64,000 bases of DNA from the NCBI RefSeq assembly GCF_937001465.1, contig NC_064563.1:88755784-88819783 (forward strand), written 5' to 3'. A model generated the notes under the pieces. That model worked only from the letters and a program-made list of their open reading frames with translations, made no database searches and had not been told where the DNA came from. Below are positions 25,007-36,659 of the stretch, piece by piece (positions within the stretch are counted from its first letter, which is position 1; the number at the start of each line of letters is the position of its first letter). Both the position numbers and the translations under genes were made by a program. The stretch comes from Orcinus orca. Its lineage: Eukaryota > Chordata > Mammalia > Artiodactyla > Delphinidae.

Positions 25007-26611
25007 GTGACATCAGTTGCAAGGGGATGACCGAGCGCATTCACAGCATCAACCTTCACAACTTCAGCAATTCTGTGCTCGAGACCCTCAACGAGCAGCG
25101 CAACCGTGGCCACTTCTGTGACGTGACGGTGCGCATCCACGGGAGCATGCTGCGCGCACACCGCTGCGTGCTGGCAGCCGGCAGCCCCTTCTTCCAGGAC
25201 AAGCTGCTGCTGGGCTACAGCGACATTGAGATCCCGTCCGTGGTGTCCGTGCAGTCGGTGCAAAAGCTCATTGACTTCATGTACAGTGGCGTGCTGCGCG
25301 TCTCGCAGTCGGAAGCCCTGCAGATCCTGACGGCCGCCAGCATCCTGCAGATCAAAACGGTCATCGATGAATGCACGCGCATCGTGTCGCAGAACGTGGG
25401 CGATGTGTTCCCGGGGATCCAGGACTCGGGCCAGGACACGCCACGGGGCACTCCCGAGTCGGGCACCTCGGGCCAGAGCAGCGACACCGAATCAGGCTAC
25501 CTGCAGAGCCACCCGCAGCACAGCGTGGACAGGATCTACTCGGCGCTCTATGCATGCTCCATGCAGAACGGCAGCGGCGAGCGCTCCTTCTACAGCGGTG
25601 CGGTGGTCAGCCACCACGAGACGGCGCTCGGCCTGCCCCGCGACCACCATATGGAAGACCCCAGCTGGATCACGCGCATCCACGAGCGCTCACAGCAGAT
25701 GGAGCGATACCTGTCCACCACCCCCGAGACCACGCACTGCCGCAAACAGCCCCGGCCGGTGCGCATCCAGACCCTGGTGGGCAACATCCACATCAAGCAG
25801 GAGATGGAGGACGACTACGACTACTACGGGCAGCAAAGGGTGCAGATCCTGGAGCGCAACGAGTCCGAGGAGTGTACGGAAGACACCGACCAGGCCGAGG
25901 GCACCGAGAGTGAACCCAAGGGCGAAAGCTTCGACTCGGGCGTCAGCTCCTCCATAGGCACCGAACCCGACTCCGTGGAGCAGCAGTTCGGGCCTGGGGC
26001 GGCGCGGGACGGCCAGGCCGAATCCGCCCAACCTGAGCAGGCTGCGGAAGCCCCGGCTGAGGGCGCCCCGCAGCCGCATCAGCTAGAGACCGGTGCCTCG
26101 TCCCCGGAAAGAAGCAACGAGGTGGAGCTGGACAGCACGGTGATCGCCGTAAGCAACAGCTCCGACAAGAGCGCCCTGCAGCAGCCTGCGGTCAACACGT
26201 CCATCGGGCAGCCACTGCCAAGCACCCAGCTCTACTTACGCCAGACGGAAACCCTCACCAGCAACTTGAGGATGCCTCTGACCTTAACCAGCAACACACA
26301 GGTCATTGGCACAGCCGGCAACACCTACCTGCCGGCCCTCTTCACCACCCAGCCCGCGGGCAGCGGCCCCAAGCCTTTCCTCTTCAGCCTGCCACAGCCC
26401 TTGGCAGGCCAGCAGACCCAGTTTGTGACAGTGTCCCAGCCCGGCCTGTCAACCTTTACTGCACAGCTGCCAGCGCCACAGCCCCTGGCCCCATCTGCCA
26501 GCCACAGCACAGCCAGTGGGCAGGGCGAAAAAAAGCCTTATGAGTGCACTCTCTGCAACAAGACTTTCACCGCCAAACAGAACTACGTCAAGCACATGTT
26601 CGTACACACAG
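25007..26611 (+). CDS. ZBTB20: ZBTB20 coding exon: BTB/POZ domain, linker, zinc finger 1
   Basis: The translation is recognisable as ZBTB20 (also DPZF/HOF/ZNF288), a nuclear BTB-zinc finger transcription factor that mainly represses, for example alpha-fetoprotein in liver, and acts in hippocampal, glial and pituitary development. The exon starts after a CAG at 25004-25006 in phase 1 (known isoform Cys completed by 'gt'). The short isoform starts at ATG 25027 (MTERIHSINL, G at -3). In that numbering the BTB/POZ domain spans about residues 10-123 (conserved D32, H45/R46, G52SPFF). A Ser/Thr/Glu-rich disordered linker follows, with an IKQE sumoylation-type motif at 256-259, an acidic EDDYDYY stretch and an SFDSGVSSS motif. 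Finger 1 is C507/C510/H523/H527. The exon is GC- and CpG-rich in an AT-rich setting. The frame is intact. Residue 529 (Gly of TGEKP) is split across the intron. Confidence 0.97.
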
Positions 26612-26690
26612 GTGAGCGCAGCACCCCCCCCCCCCGGAGAGCTGGCAGCAGGGGGAGGGGCTGAGGGGGCTGGGGAAGGGGGGGCAGGGC
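26609..26690 (+). promoter_or_regulatory. Splice donor followed by C12 tract and G-run cluster
   Basis: The donor is ACAG|GTGAGC with GT at 26612-26613. A run of 12 C lies at 26624-26635. It is followed by G runs at 26651-26655, 26657-26660, 26665-26669, 26672-26675 and 26678-26684, with spacers of 1-4 bases. G runs just after a donor often act as intronic splicing enhancers bound by hnRNP H/F, and this spacing fits a quadruplex. The first in-frame stop if the intron is retained is TGA 26662-26664, giving 17 extra residues after finger 1. Confidence 0.75.
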
Positions 26691-26894
26691 AGCAGGTGCA
26701 AGGGAAGGTACGGAGTCATCTTTCAGATTTTAAGGAAGACCCCATTGTAAACCATCTTCTAGAAGCCCCGACTATGCCCCCATCACAGGAACCAAGTGCC
26801 CTGTCACAGAAAGACAAAGTCACAGAAACCCTTTGTGGAAAAGGGCTAAATGAGAAAACCTAATACAGAATTTGCAGGCACAACATTCCTTAAC

Positions 26895-27030
26895 TTCACT
26901 GAACTTTGAAATATGTTTTTGATCCTGGATGGTTAGAACTGGAAAAGTCCTTGGAGATCATATACTCCAGTCACCTTGTGTTACAGACAAAGTCATGTAG
27001 GCAGAGCAGGGATGAGGGTTTTAGTCTGTA
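26895..27030. repeat. Ancient MIR-class repeat fragment
   Basis: Pattern agaactggaaaagtccttgg, agatcatatactccagtc, gttacagacaaagtcatg resembles an old mammalian repeat block (agagctggaagggacc..., catctagtcca..., acagatg). Confidence 0.45.
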
Positions 27031-27314
27031 GTAAGTTTTATATGAACCATCAGCTTGAGGAGGCCACAACAAGGCTGATGCAAGCGGAGGCTGCATTTAT
27101 GGTCCCTGAAATGAGGAGGACTGATAGATTTGCTCTGTTTTCTAGTGCTTGTTCTCTATTTTCCACATCTAGATACCACAGTCAGTTCTGTGTACTCCCT
27201 TTTGAAAGGACAGTAGACTCACTGGGGCACACTCAGAGGAGTATGAGTAAGATGGAAAGGGACGTGAAGCCATGGCATGTGGGTCATTGCTGAGGTGCCA
27301 GAGGTGTTCAACAG

Positions 27315-27540
27315 TGCCTAGGTTTGAACTGAAAGCGCCTACTGCCCTTTGTCCTCTTGGCAAAGTTGCTTAACCTTTCTATACGTTAGTTTCCTTGTCT
27401 ATATAATGGGGGTAGTAGTGATATTTCTTCCTTGTAGTGCTGTTTTGAGGATTAAATGAACCAATGTATATGAAGTTCTTAAAGCAATTTCCAGCACATA
27501 ATAAGCACTGTATAAATGGTAGCTATTGTTCACACTGTTA
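27315..27540 (+). repeat. MIR SINE
   Basis: MIR pattern: ttgcttaacctttctatacg, ttagtttccttgtctata, gtgctgttttgaggattaaa, ccagcacataataagcactg. Confidence 0.8.
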
Positions 27541-27639
27541 GTATTATTTAAATGGTTTGGAGGGAAGATCCCTTAAGCTTGTTCTGTTTGGGTCCAAAAT
27601 GTAGAAATGGACCAATGAATGAAAGCTATAGAAAGATTC

Positions 27640-27850
27640 AGTTAAATAAAATAGGAAGTTTGTTAACAGGCAGAGTTGCTCTAAGACAGGCAGACAACTT
27701 CCAAAGGGAGTGAGTTTCTGTAATTAGAGGTGTTCAAGGAGAGAATGGAAGATCATTTCATAGCGATGTTATACAGGCGATTCAATCATCCATCAGGCGA
27801 GTAGTTGGGCAAGATGGTCTTTCATCCCTGGAGTTCATGATTCTAGAGCT
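27640..27850 (+). repeat. L3/CR1-like 3'-end fragment
   Basis: Pattern gggagtgagtttctgtaat, agaggtgttcaaggagag, ggaagatcatttcatagcg, agttgggcaagatggtc, then gttcatgattctagagc, which matches the CR1/L3 3' end with its ATTCTA-type terminus. Confidence 0.65.
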
Positions 27851-29924
27851 AAGATCTCCTGACCTCCCAGCCAGAGCCCTATCCTAGTTCCATAATGGGA
27901 CAGGCATTGAGGAGCTCCACAATGCTCCTCCCTATAAGGGACTACATGTGTGATATGATTTCACATGGATTCTCTTGTACCTGAAAATACCTACCCCAAT
28001 GTTGATCACCATATTTGGAATTCCTATGATGAGAGTCACTCATCTCTCCAGGTAAACCTCTAGTTCCAGAATGTCCCTGTTAAATGACAAATAAATTGTC
28101 AGGGGGAAGTTACATACATGAATTACAATACATGAAAACAAGTTGGTTACTCAAAGCAACATTGTTCCTCAGGTCAGGTAGCAGGAATAGCTAGGGGATA
28201 GGACATAAAGCAGATCAATTTAAATTGGGGAATGGAAGGGAAGGACAGCAACAGACACATCAACACGGAAGTGAGCAACTGAAATAGAACATTACTTAAG
28301 ATGCAATTTTCCTTCTTTGCAGTTCAACTTAAGTCAGGACAGTACGTAAATCCATGTATGTGCCTTTATGTGAATCCTTAAAGATGAGTTTTCATACCTC
28401 CAGAAAACATAGTGACTCACTACTGAATTCAGGAAGAAAATCAGGTAGTAGTAGTAAGTCACTATGTTTACTTAGGGTAAATGTGAATATCTAATAACCT
28501 GAGATCAATCGAGGACATTTTCCATGTGGTGTGGTATGATCATTATTTAGTAAATTAATCAAATAGTAACATTTTTATTTATGTGGCAATTTATGGTTTA
28601 CAGAGTGCTCTCCCATAGTTTATGTCCTTTCCTTCTCTGAGCAGCTTTCTTATCCATCAAATTAAGGATTAAGGGGAAAAAAAAGAGATCATTTGTGGAA
28701 GTGTATTCTTAGCCAAAGTTGACTTTGCTGGTCTTGGATCCATGAACATTTCTACTCACCTTCTTTGCATCTCTTCCAGTAGACCTAGCAGATATAAAGT
28801 TTACACACTCTGTTAGATCACGTATTGAAATAAGGCTTTAAATCTGGAACATAAAATTTTTAGCGTACTACCGAAAAGTGTCTTTTGGGTGTATAAACAC
28901 ATTTATTCAGTGGATTCACCAAAGGATTCTGTGGTTAACCCAAATAACTAGATTTGCTCATAAGAAAACCAGCAATGGGTTTGCAAATTTAGACATCACA
29001 GATACAAAAGCTAAAAGTAAAGTCATTTTATAAATCTGAGTTATGCTCAGAGGGTAGCCTTCAGATCTCTAGTAAACTATGAAGTTCCTCAGTAAATTTT
29101 GAAGGTCTTTCTGTTGGTGTGTATAACCTGGCCACATCCAGGAGCGATAAATGTACATATATGACTCAAGCGCCTCATTTAAAAGAATCAACAGTCTTCC
29201 CTTTCACCCCCGAATCATTTGGCAGTGGCAGTTTGGAACGGTCATTTCTCTATCAAGACTTTTGTCTGAGTGAAGTAGTCTATAACCTAACAAAATTTAG
29301 GAACAGTTAGTCTAGGTTTTCAAAAGGCAAGACAGCCTGAACATATGGAAGTAATTCAGGACCTGGATTCACTTTGGCCGACATTTCAAAACAAAGTTTT
29401 CTCCAGTTTCTTGGGAAAACATCAAAAAAGTGGGGCCTCCCAACTTTACAGGAGCCCAGTGGAAATGATAATAATCCACAGCAGAAAGTCCAAATGTTAG
29501 TCTAAAATAAGATTCTAGAAAGTAGATACTTTCTAGAATACTTGGAAGAGTAGAGGTGGATTCTGTATTCTTACCTATGGTCTAACATAAAAGAATCTTA
29601 CCAAGAAAGAGTAGCTTGACAGAGCTAAAAGGAAAGAAACAGGTTCTCCATCACAGCCACTATGCATGATAACTGGCTTTGCAGGTTAGCAACTGCAAGT
29701 TTTAATGTAAATGATACTTGCTTTCGACAACTGCAGAGAATCGATCCTGAGACCTGAATTCTAACTCTATGTTAATGGTCCACATATTCATTGAAAGGAC
29801 GCGATTGTAACAAATAAGTCGTCCATCGTATTCACCTCGGAGCTAAGCTCTACCTTAGAGAACCAAGGAAGCTCTGGTTGTAGAGAATATTCCATAATGA
29901 TTATAACACTGAAACTTAGAGCAG
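27851..29924. other. Last-intron stretch, nothing recognised
   Basis: A weak MIR-like antisense piece may lie at 28575-28640 (ggcaatttatggtttacaga). Otherwise no feature. Confidence 0.35.
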
Positions 29925-30125
29925 GGACATAGTGAAAGACGACTGTGCTGGAATTAGATTATCTGGGTTCGGTTTTGGTTCCTCTAACTGTGACCTTATG
30001 CAAGTCATTTAATTTCATTACCTTCAGTTTCTTTGAGTGTAAAGTGGAAATAATAATTTCCCACCTTTTGAGTAGCTGTAACGGTATTATGCATGTGAGA
30101 GCTTTTCATAAAAGGTAAAGTACTA
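29925..30125 (+). repeat. MIR SINE
   Basis: Pattern ttatctgggttcggttttgg, ctgtgaccttatgcaag, ccttcagtttctttgag, agtagctgtaacggtatta, tgtgagagcttttcataaa. Confidence 0.7.
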
Positions 30126-30694
30126 CTTAATGTTTTTTTAAAAAAAAAAAAAATCGTCATCGTTACTTTAGCCCCTCCACTTCCAGAGGCACTGAGTTTT
30201 TTTGCTCTATCTCCAATCTCTGAGTAATAAACTCTTGACATGTTTCCTTCTTCACTGGAATTCAAATGCTGAAGCAATGTGATACCCCTTGGGTTTCCCT
30301 TGAACTTCCTCCATAACATGAACTTTTTTTTTCATCCCTTAAGGATTTTTTCAAGAAAATCTCTCACCAAACCACTCTATCTACTGCCAAACAAACCATG
30401 GTAGGACTTCATCTCTTCTAGGAGTTTCTCAAGTTCGCTTTACTGCAGCTTCATAAAAGTTGTGAGGAAGAAAAACAAGAGTTAAGTACACATTTGAAAA
30501 CAAGAGAATTGGAAAAAAGCAAAGATAACACAAACCATCCTGTCATGGAACAAAGCAGGACTCCTCTATGCCCTCTCCTAAGAGAAAAAGCAAAAGTCAA
30601 AGGAATGGGAGGGAAGGAAAAGACAGAGGACATAGGAGGATAAGCCTGGGTATGAACGTGGATGTGGAAGCCAAGCAATAGGGAAAATTCAAAG

Positions 30695-30865
30695 ATAACG
30701 TGGGAGCAGTACTTCTCAAAGTGTGATCCCCATAGCAGCAACATGCAAATTCTCGAACCTATCCCAGACCTGAATCAGAAACTCTGGTGAGGGAACCCAG
30801 CAATCTATGTTTTAACAAGCCCTGATTCACACTAAGTTGGGAATCGCTTCCCTAGATGGCCTGGG
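30695..30865. repeat. MER5A-like hAT DNA transposon remnant
   Basis: Pattern agtacttctcaaagtgtgat, acatgcaaattctcg, ctgaatcagaaactctggtg, cccagcaatctatgttttaa, caagccctgattcac. This is the non-autonomous MER5A type. Confidence 0.75.
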
Positions 30866-31089
30866 TGATTAGAAGGAGGATGGCTTCAGGTTGCTTTTGA
30901 TACATAACATTGTTCCCCAAAATTCCACTCACAAGAACCTATGTGTTTGGAAAAAGTAAAACATAGTTATGGACAACAGCTTGATTTTATAGTGATAAAT
31001 TATGTTATGGAAGCAAATATCTTGCATATGGAAGGTTCCATGGCAAATGTCCCCTTCTGGCACTTAAAATTGACTTATAACAATGACTT

Positions 31090-31265
31090 ATCATTATGTA
31101 GGTGCCTCTATGCCTGCCCATTAGAATGTAAACTTTGTGAAAACAGAAACAATTTTATATATAATTACATATATATGATATATAAAGAAATATATATCTT
31201 ATACTTCAATATACCCAGCATAATACCTTACACATAGTAAACATTCAAGAAATATTTAATCAGTG
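31090..31265 (+). repeat. L2 3'-end fragment with AT-rich insertion
   Basis: Pattern agaatgtaaactttgtgaaa, then an ATATAT-rich block, then cagcataataccttacacat, agtaaacattcaagaaatat, matching the L2 end. Confidence 0.65.
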
Positions 31266-31540
31266 AATGAGTTGAATCCTTCTCTAATGATATCTAATCA
31301 CTTCCAAATGGAAAAGTGGCCTATTTCCAGAGTTGTTTATTTATTGTATGATGTAGTTCCATAGAAATAATGCAAAAATACTTTGCACATTTATATATTA
31401 AGTACTTTCTCCAAGGATCTGAGCACATTTCAGATACCACGTTCTGTCTGTTTGTACTTTGCCCTATATAACAAAGTTGCACACATAATAACAAAACTGA
31501 CTAAGATGGCGTTCAGGGTATTTATTTATCACCAGGTACA

Positions 31541-31945
31541 GGGTTGCCAGATTTAGCAAACAAAAATACAGGATGCCCAGTTAAATTTGAATTTTTGGAT
31601 AAACAACAAATAATTTTTAGTCTAAGTATGTCCCATTCAATATATGTGGTGTAGTTATACTAAAAAAGTATTTATTGGTTATCTGAAATTTAGATTTAAT
31701 CTGGTGCCATATATTTTTATTTTTTGCTGTACGCGGGCCTCCCACTGTTGTGGCCTCTCCCGTTGCGGAGCACAGGCTCCGGACGCGCAGGCTCAGCGGC
31801 CATGGCTCACGGGCCCAGCCGCTCTGCGGCACGTGGGATCTTCCCGGACCGGGGCACGAACCCGTGTCCCCTGCATCGGCAGGCGGACTCTCAGCCACTG
31901 CGCCACCAGGGAAGCCCTGGTGCCATGTATTTTATCTGGCAGTGC
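31541..31945. repeat. Palindromic DNA-transposon-like element, split by a SINE
   Basis: The left end gggttgccagatttagca and a following arm (tacaggatgcccagttaaatt, gataaacaacaaataat, agtctaagtatgtccc) are repeated as an inverted arm (agttatactaaaaaagtatt, ggttatctgaaatttag, then after the SINE tgccatgtattttatctggcag). This is a widespread palindromic mammalian repeat whose name I cannot assign. The SINE at 31720-31917 interrupts the right arm. Confidence 0.7.
31720..31917 (-). mobile_element. CHR-type tRNA-Glu SINE inserted in a palindromic element
   Basis: Short-form copy close to the family consensus. The flanks tggtgccatatattttta (31702-31719) and tggtgccatgtatttta (31918-31934) are an imperfect target-site duplication. 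The insertion point lies in the second arm of an older palindromic DNA element, so the SINE is the younger of the two. Confidence 0.92.
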
Positions 31946-32009
31946 TCTTCAGACAGAACTTTCTTTTAAGACCCAATCTTAGGACTTTTGCTTTAAAATC
32001 CATAGATGA

Positions 32010-32070
32010 ATACAGGCATATGTAGTTGCTTAACAAATATTTGTTGAGTGAGTGAATGAATGTTCACTCA
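32010..32070 (+). repeat. L2 3'-terminal fragment
   Basis: Ends in gcttaacaaatatttgttga, gtgagtgaatgaatg, the L2-type terminus. Confidence 0.55.
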
Positions 32071-32504
32071 ATTTCCAGGAGAAAATATGTAAGCATGCTT
32101 TCCAGGAGAATTTAATTCAGGGGACTTAGATATAAATGCATTATTTTCTCAGCAAGACTTAAATTTCTTTTTCTTTTATTCTTTTTCTATACACAAAGAC
32201 TGTATTATATCTGTGTTCCCACTTGTGTTTTCTTCACCAACAAATGGTAGACATTTGGGCCTTTTCTGAATCATAGTATCAACAGCCCACCCGAGAGTCA
32301 CTAATGCCCATTAGTGTCCTCTGGACGATTAATTATTTTCTTTGTTACTTTAAGAAGCTCAGCTATTTGGGCCATGAATTTTATATGAATAGATATAGTG
32401 ATGATAGTCTCATAACAATGTCATCCATATAGTAATAATAGTGAGATCAAGATCGTGATGTGATCATCCTCACATAGAGCTTGGGCTGTTAATTGTATCA
32501 AGCC

Positions 32505-32715
32505 AGTGAAGTAATGAACAAGTATAAGGTTTGAAGTGAGAAAGCCTTGATTTTACCACTTTCTGACCTAGTGATTTTAGGTAAATTCTGTAGTCAGTCT
32601 GAGCCTCAGTTTTTTGTCACATAGGTACAGATTTTAATAGTACTTAGTTTACATGGTTGCTCTGAGAATCAAATAACATAATTTATGTGAAAGCACTTAC
32701 CTGTAATACCTTAAA
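32505..32715 (+). repeat. MIR SINE
   Basis: Pattern ttttaccactttctgacct, ctgagcctcagttttttg, ggttgctctgagaatcaaa, gtgaaagcacttacctg. Confidence 0.75.
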
Positions 32716-34219
32716 ATTACCCAAGCCATTTAGGAACTTACATGTTATGTTTTATAGCAGCATCATACATTTTGCAGCATAATCTAGAGAGCAGGAAATT
32801 GTTAACTGGAGAAGGAGGGGATATCTGGCTCAGCTGGTGTCATACTCTCAGCTATTACTGACTTGTAGAGGGACCTGCAGGATGTTATTCTACCACTCTA
32901 ATGGAGAGAACATCTTCTGGGGCTGTTAACATCTACCCCCTCATAAAGTTGTAAGAAAAGTCAAGTAATGTGGGTGAAGGTCCCTGAGAGCTTTAAAATT
33001 CTGCTTGACACCAAAACTTTTTAGTTGTTGCTAAAGCCACAGAGGTTCTGTGAATACAGTGTGTCCCCAGTAGGCAGTCCCCCCTAGACAGCCTCACAGT
33101 CCAAGATGGTACCAGGACTGCATCCCTGGAACTGGAGAGAAAGGCTGGCAGGCGGTCGTGAAGGCCCAGCTCCAACTCGACTTCTCTGGGTGGAGAGCAG
33201 ACTCTCCAGCCAGTGAAGGCTCTGCATGACCCGAGCTGAGCACCTTCCATTCTTGTCATGGAACCTTTCCCATTTTCTGTTCCAGTCTTGATTTTCCCCT
33301 TTCAGAGGACTTATAATTTCCAGGACCCCTTCTGCTTTCCTTGCCAGTAGCCACCTTCCCCTACCCCTGCTCGCCCCTTCCTTCCCTGCTGTCTGCCCTC
33401 TCACCAAGCATCCAGGCTTGGTTTTCTGACCCCCCACCACCACCACCACTGTAGTCACCTGAAGGAAGGTGTATGCTAGAGCAGATGATGGAGAGGCCGA
33501 GAGAATGCGAGAGACAGGTGGGAACCGTGTTTCAAACAAGTGTCCTGGAAACAGCATCCACTGTCCTCTTTGCAGCCTAGGAGAAGCCTGGTTAGAATAA
33601 AAAAAGATTCAGCAGAATAAATGGGTTCTTGCTGAGCCCCCAATACAGAGGTCACTATTCAGAATCGGGGTGGCTCAGCCCCAAACTTTGGGCAGACCCT
33701 CTGCATCTACTAACCTAACAGTATCTTTCTTCCTCTTTTTTTTTTTTCTCACTGTCAGTCATGGTAGAGTGTCAGTGCTGGTCCCCAAGAAGGAGCGGAA
33801 AAGTGATGCTTTAGAGAGCAGGCATCCAAAAATGGAGACACATATATGCATTCACTATTCCCCAACCCATGGGACTGTAAAGGACACTGCCGCCTCTTCT
33901 GTTCCTCCACTTGTTGTCTGGTTTTTCAGCCTCCAGAGTTCAGTTGCTGCCTGCTAAGAAATCCTCTGTCTGTGCTATTCGCTGACATTTTATTCATGGT
34001 ACCACTTCTTTCCATTAGCATTTGTAGCTGAGACTAGACCCTTAACTCTGAATTGCATAGCTGCAGTATAATCACTTGCTTTATTGATTACCTGAAACAA
34101 TTTTTTCACAATCTTGTGTTGGCTTTCCCATGCCATGGAAGCCATTTTTCAGTTGATTTCATTTATCACCACTTCCTTTGTGCTGAAGGGACCAGTGGAA
34201 TTTTTCTTGAAATGATCAC
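32716..34219. other. Last-intron stretch, nothing recognised
   Basis: Contains a small CCA trinucleotide run near 33431-33449 and a T12 run near 33736. A 157-codon minus-strand ORF (33084-33557) has no recognisable domain. Confidence 0.4.
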
Positions 34220-34400
34220 ATACTCTGTGCAAAGTGCTTTATCGCTTTAATTTTCAAAATACCTTCACAAGACAGGTCCTTAACTGTATTATTCTCAAGT
34301 TACAGATAAGGAAACTGAGGCTTAAAGAGGTGAAGTAACATGCCCAGGTCATTCAGCCAAGGAAATGGAGTTCATATCTGACTCCTGCATCTGTATGGCC
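34220..34400 (-). repeat. MIR SINE
   Basis: Antisense pattern: caaagtgctttatcgcttta, cttcacaagacaggtcctt, agttacagataaggaaactg, gtgaagtaacatgcccagg, ctgactcctgcatctg. Confidence 0.8.
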
Positions 34401-34824
34401 CCAAAATGGATCATTTTAAAGTACAGGGGCTTATGTGAGCTTCCCCGTCCTGTGTCTAATTCTACTGTCTGCTTAGCACTTTGTGTCCCTTTCTAACGAA
34501 TCAGACTTACCATTCCTGGCCATAGGCTCAGACCTGGAAAGCCATCCACTACCACTCCTCTTAACTTCACTCCTCCATAGTGAGAGCAATAATCGACAGA
34601 CCACATCCGTTTCATGTATAATGTTGAAAGCCCTTTGGGGATCACTATAAGTAATATGCAGGAAAATAAAAGGAAAGAATCACTCATTTCTAGTGAGTGA
34701 TATAGTTTCACATCCATACATAAGGAAATGAGTTGTTTATACCTGACTCATCTGAAAATGCACCCTGTTTAGTAAGACAGTTCCTGGAATGCCTATGTTC
34801 CACCAACACAGCACCTGAATAATT

Positions 34825-35165
34825 TTAGAGCACTTTCCTTTATGGAGCTCCCAAGTGCTTTGCAAACACTTTTACTCATTAACTATCACACCGTTTTTCT
34901 GTGGCAGGATACTTTGTCCTATTTAAAATGTGGGACTGCTGATGCATTGAGTGATTTAAGCAAGTTGCCCTCAGGTCATGTGTTGACAAGACCTGGACCA
35001 GAGTCCTCTGGGGCATGGCCCATGGTGGGCAGAAGGCCACTAAATCTGCAAAGGGACATGGCAAGTGCTTGGTCCAACTCCTCACTTAGAGAAGGGGAAA
35101 CAAACCCAGAGAGATGAAAACACTTAGAAAACCCAGGGTCACACAGATAATTAATGGCCGAACCA
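34825..35165 (-). repeat. MIR-like fragments
   Basis: Two antisense pieces: agtgctttgcaaacactttt followed by ggtcatgtgttgacaagacc, and 35090-35160 with ggggaaacaaacccagagag, gggtcacacagataattaat. Confidence 0.5.
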
Positions 35166-35959
35166 ATACTAGATACATACAAACAACATATCAAGACATA
35201 TATATGCTATAGAGGGAAAGATGACAGCTGTGAAGTATCAACTTATAGTCAGATTAGAAGGGTGTGAAAGTAAAAAGCCATCCTCACTGACCTTGCCTAG
35301 AGGAAAAATACACTATAAGAAGGTGAAAGTTTCAAACAGCAGGAGAATTTTTAACACAGACAAAGTTTCAACTTCCTAGCAGCCAAAATACCATCTGGAA
35401 TTAAGAAGGCACATTTCCCATTAGAGGTGGCAGGTGGACATATTTTTAAAAGATAGTTGGCCGGCCTAGCATAGCCTCTAGAAAGTGTACTGAAAGCACA
35501 AGGATGGTAAAGACCAGCTTGAGTTCCAAGCATGTTTACAGCTGACAGAAACGTTCCAACTAAAAATAACATGCATGACTGTCTCTCTTAGGGAATCTCT
35601 CATTTCAAAAAAATATACCTACATAAACACCATGCAGAGACTGAACTCTTCATTTAGGAATGAGGCTTCCCTAAATTTCCCCATTTTAGTGTAAAAGTGA
35701 AACTCTTCTAACTCTTCAATCCTATGGCTCATGCTTTTTCATCAGTGGGGATGAAGGGAAAGGAGACTGGAAGACAGCAGAGGGGAGAGGGAGCTAGGCC
35801 AAAACGTTTGTGAATAGCTAAAGGAAAAAGTTCAAAGATCAAGGAAATTGGTTTAGAAATCTGTGGAGTCATTCCTGAACCAAATAACCATTTCTTAGGA
35901 TTGTGTGCTTCAAAATATATCTTTTTACATTTACAAACACAATGAAAAAGCTTTCTGTT

Positions 35960-36062
35960 GAGATAAAGTTTCATAAAGCAGGTCACGAGCCGTGAGCCCG
36001 GCATACAGTAAGCACAGAACACGTGGTGGTTGCTTTCATTGCCATTATCCCCATGACACATC
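35960..36062 (+). repeat. MIR-like 3' end
   Basis: Pattern gagcccggcatacagtaagc, acagaacacg, gctttcattgccattatccc. Confidence 0.5.
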
Positions 36063-36659
36063 AAACCTCTTCTGTTTCATGGTGGAAAAAATGGAAACAC
36101 AGTCAAGGCACATATTTTAAATGGATGTTAACTCAAATTCAAGAACTAGATTTCCTACCCTGATGCCTCGTCCAGAGGTTGAAATATTACCGCAGAGAGT
36201 TTCAGAGGCTTGGAGCTTTGGGCTGAGTTATGGAAGAGTACATGGACAGCCTTTCCTCTCTGAGGTGGGTGCCTGCATTGGGCAACCAGCGGTGAGCTGG
36301 GAAAGATGGAAACACCATAATGTAGTTCATCTCACCCGCCAAGAGCAGAGCCTAGAACAAACAGCACCAACAAAAACAAGTCTCTCTTCATCCAAAGAGA
36401 TGTTACAGGCCCATGGACGTTACTTATAGAAGAATATTTCATGTGGTCATTCGGTGACAATATTCTTATTTACGTTACAGTTTTCAGCAAGCTTGATCAT
36501 TTGATCTCTAAGCCAACAGCAAACCAAAGCAGTAAACTGAGGAGAAAGAAGGGTTTCAGCCAACACACTGAGAGCAAAGAAAGAGAAAACTATTTTAAAA
36601 ATTGACCCCAGAGTTCAGAAAAGGCGTATGGAAGCGTTTAATGGGGGGAGGGGGTGCTG

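Noticed and set aside
24952..25026. Upstream in-frame ATG extending the BTB exon frame by 25 codons
   Set aside because: A good acceptor lies at 25005-25006, and the peptide before it does not match either known ZBTB20 N-terminus. Read as intron.
25367..26079. Long overlapping ORFs in other frames and on the minus strand of the BTB exon (up to 196 codons)
   Set aside because: They are expected in GC-rich coding DNA, and their Arg/Ala/Pro/Thr-rich composition is typical of shadow frames.
33084..33557. 157-codon minus-strand ORF in the last intron
   Set aside because: No domain, no splice context, and a low-complexity Val/Ser stretch from a CCA repeat.
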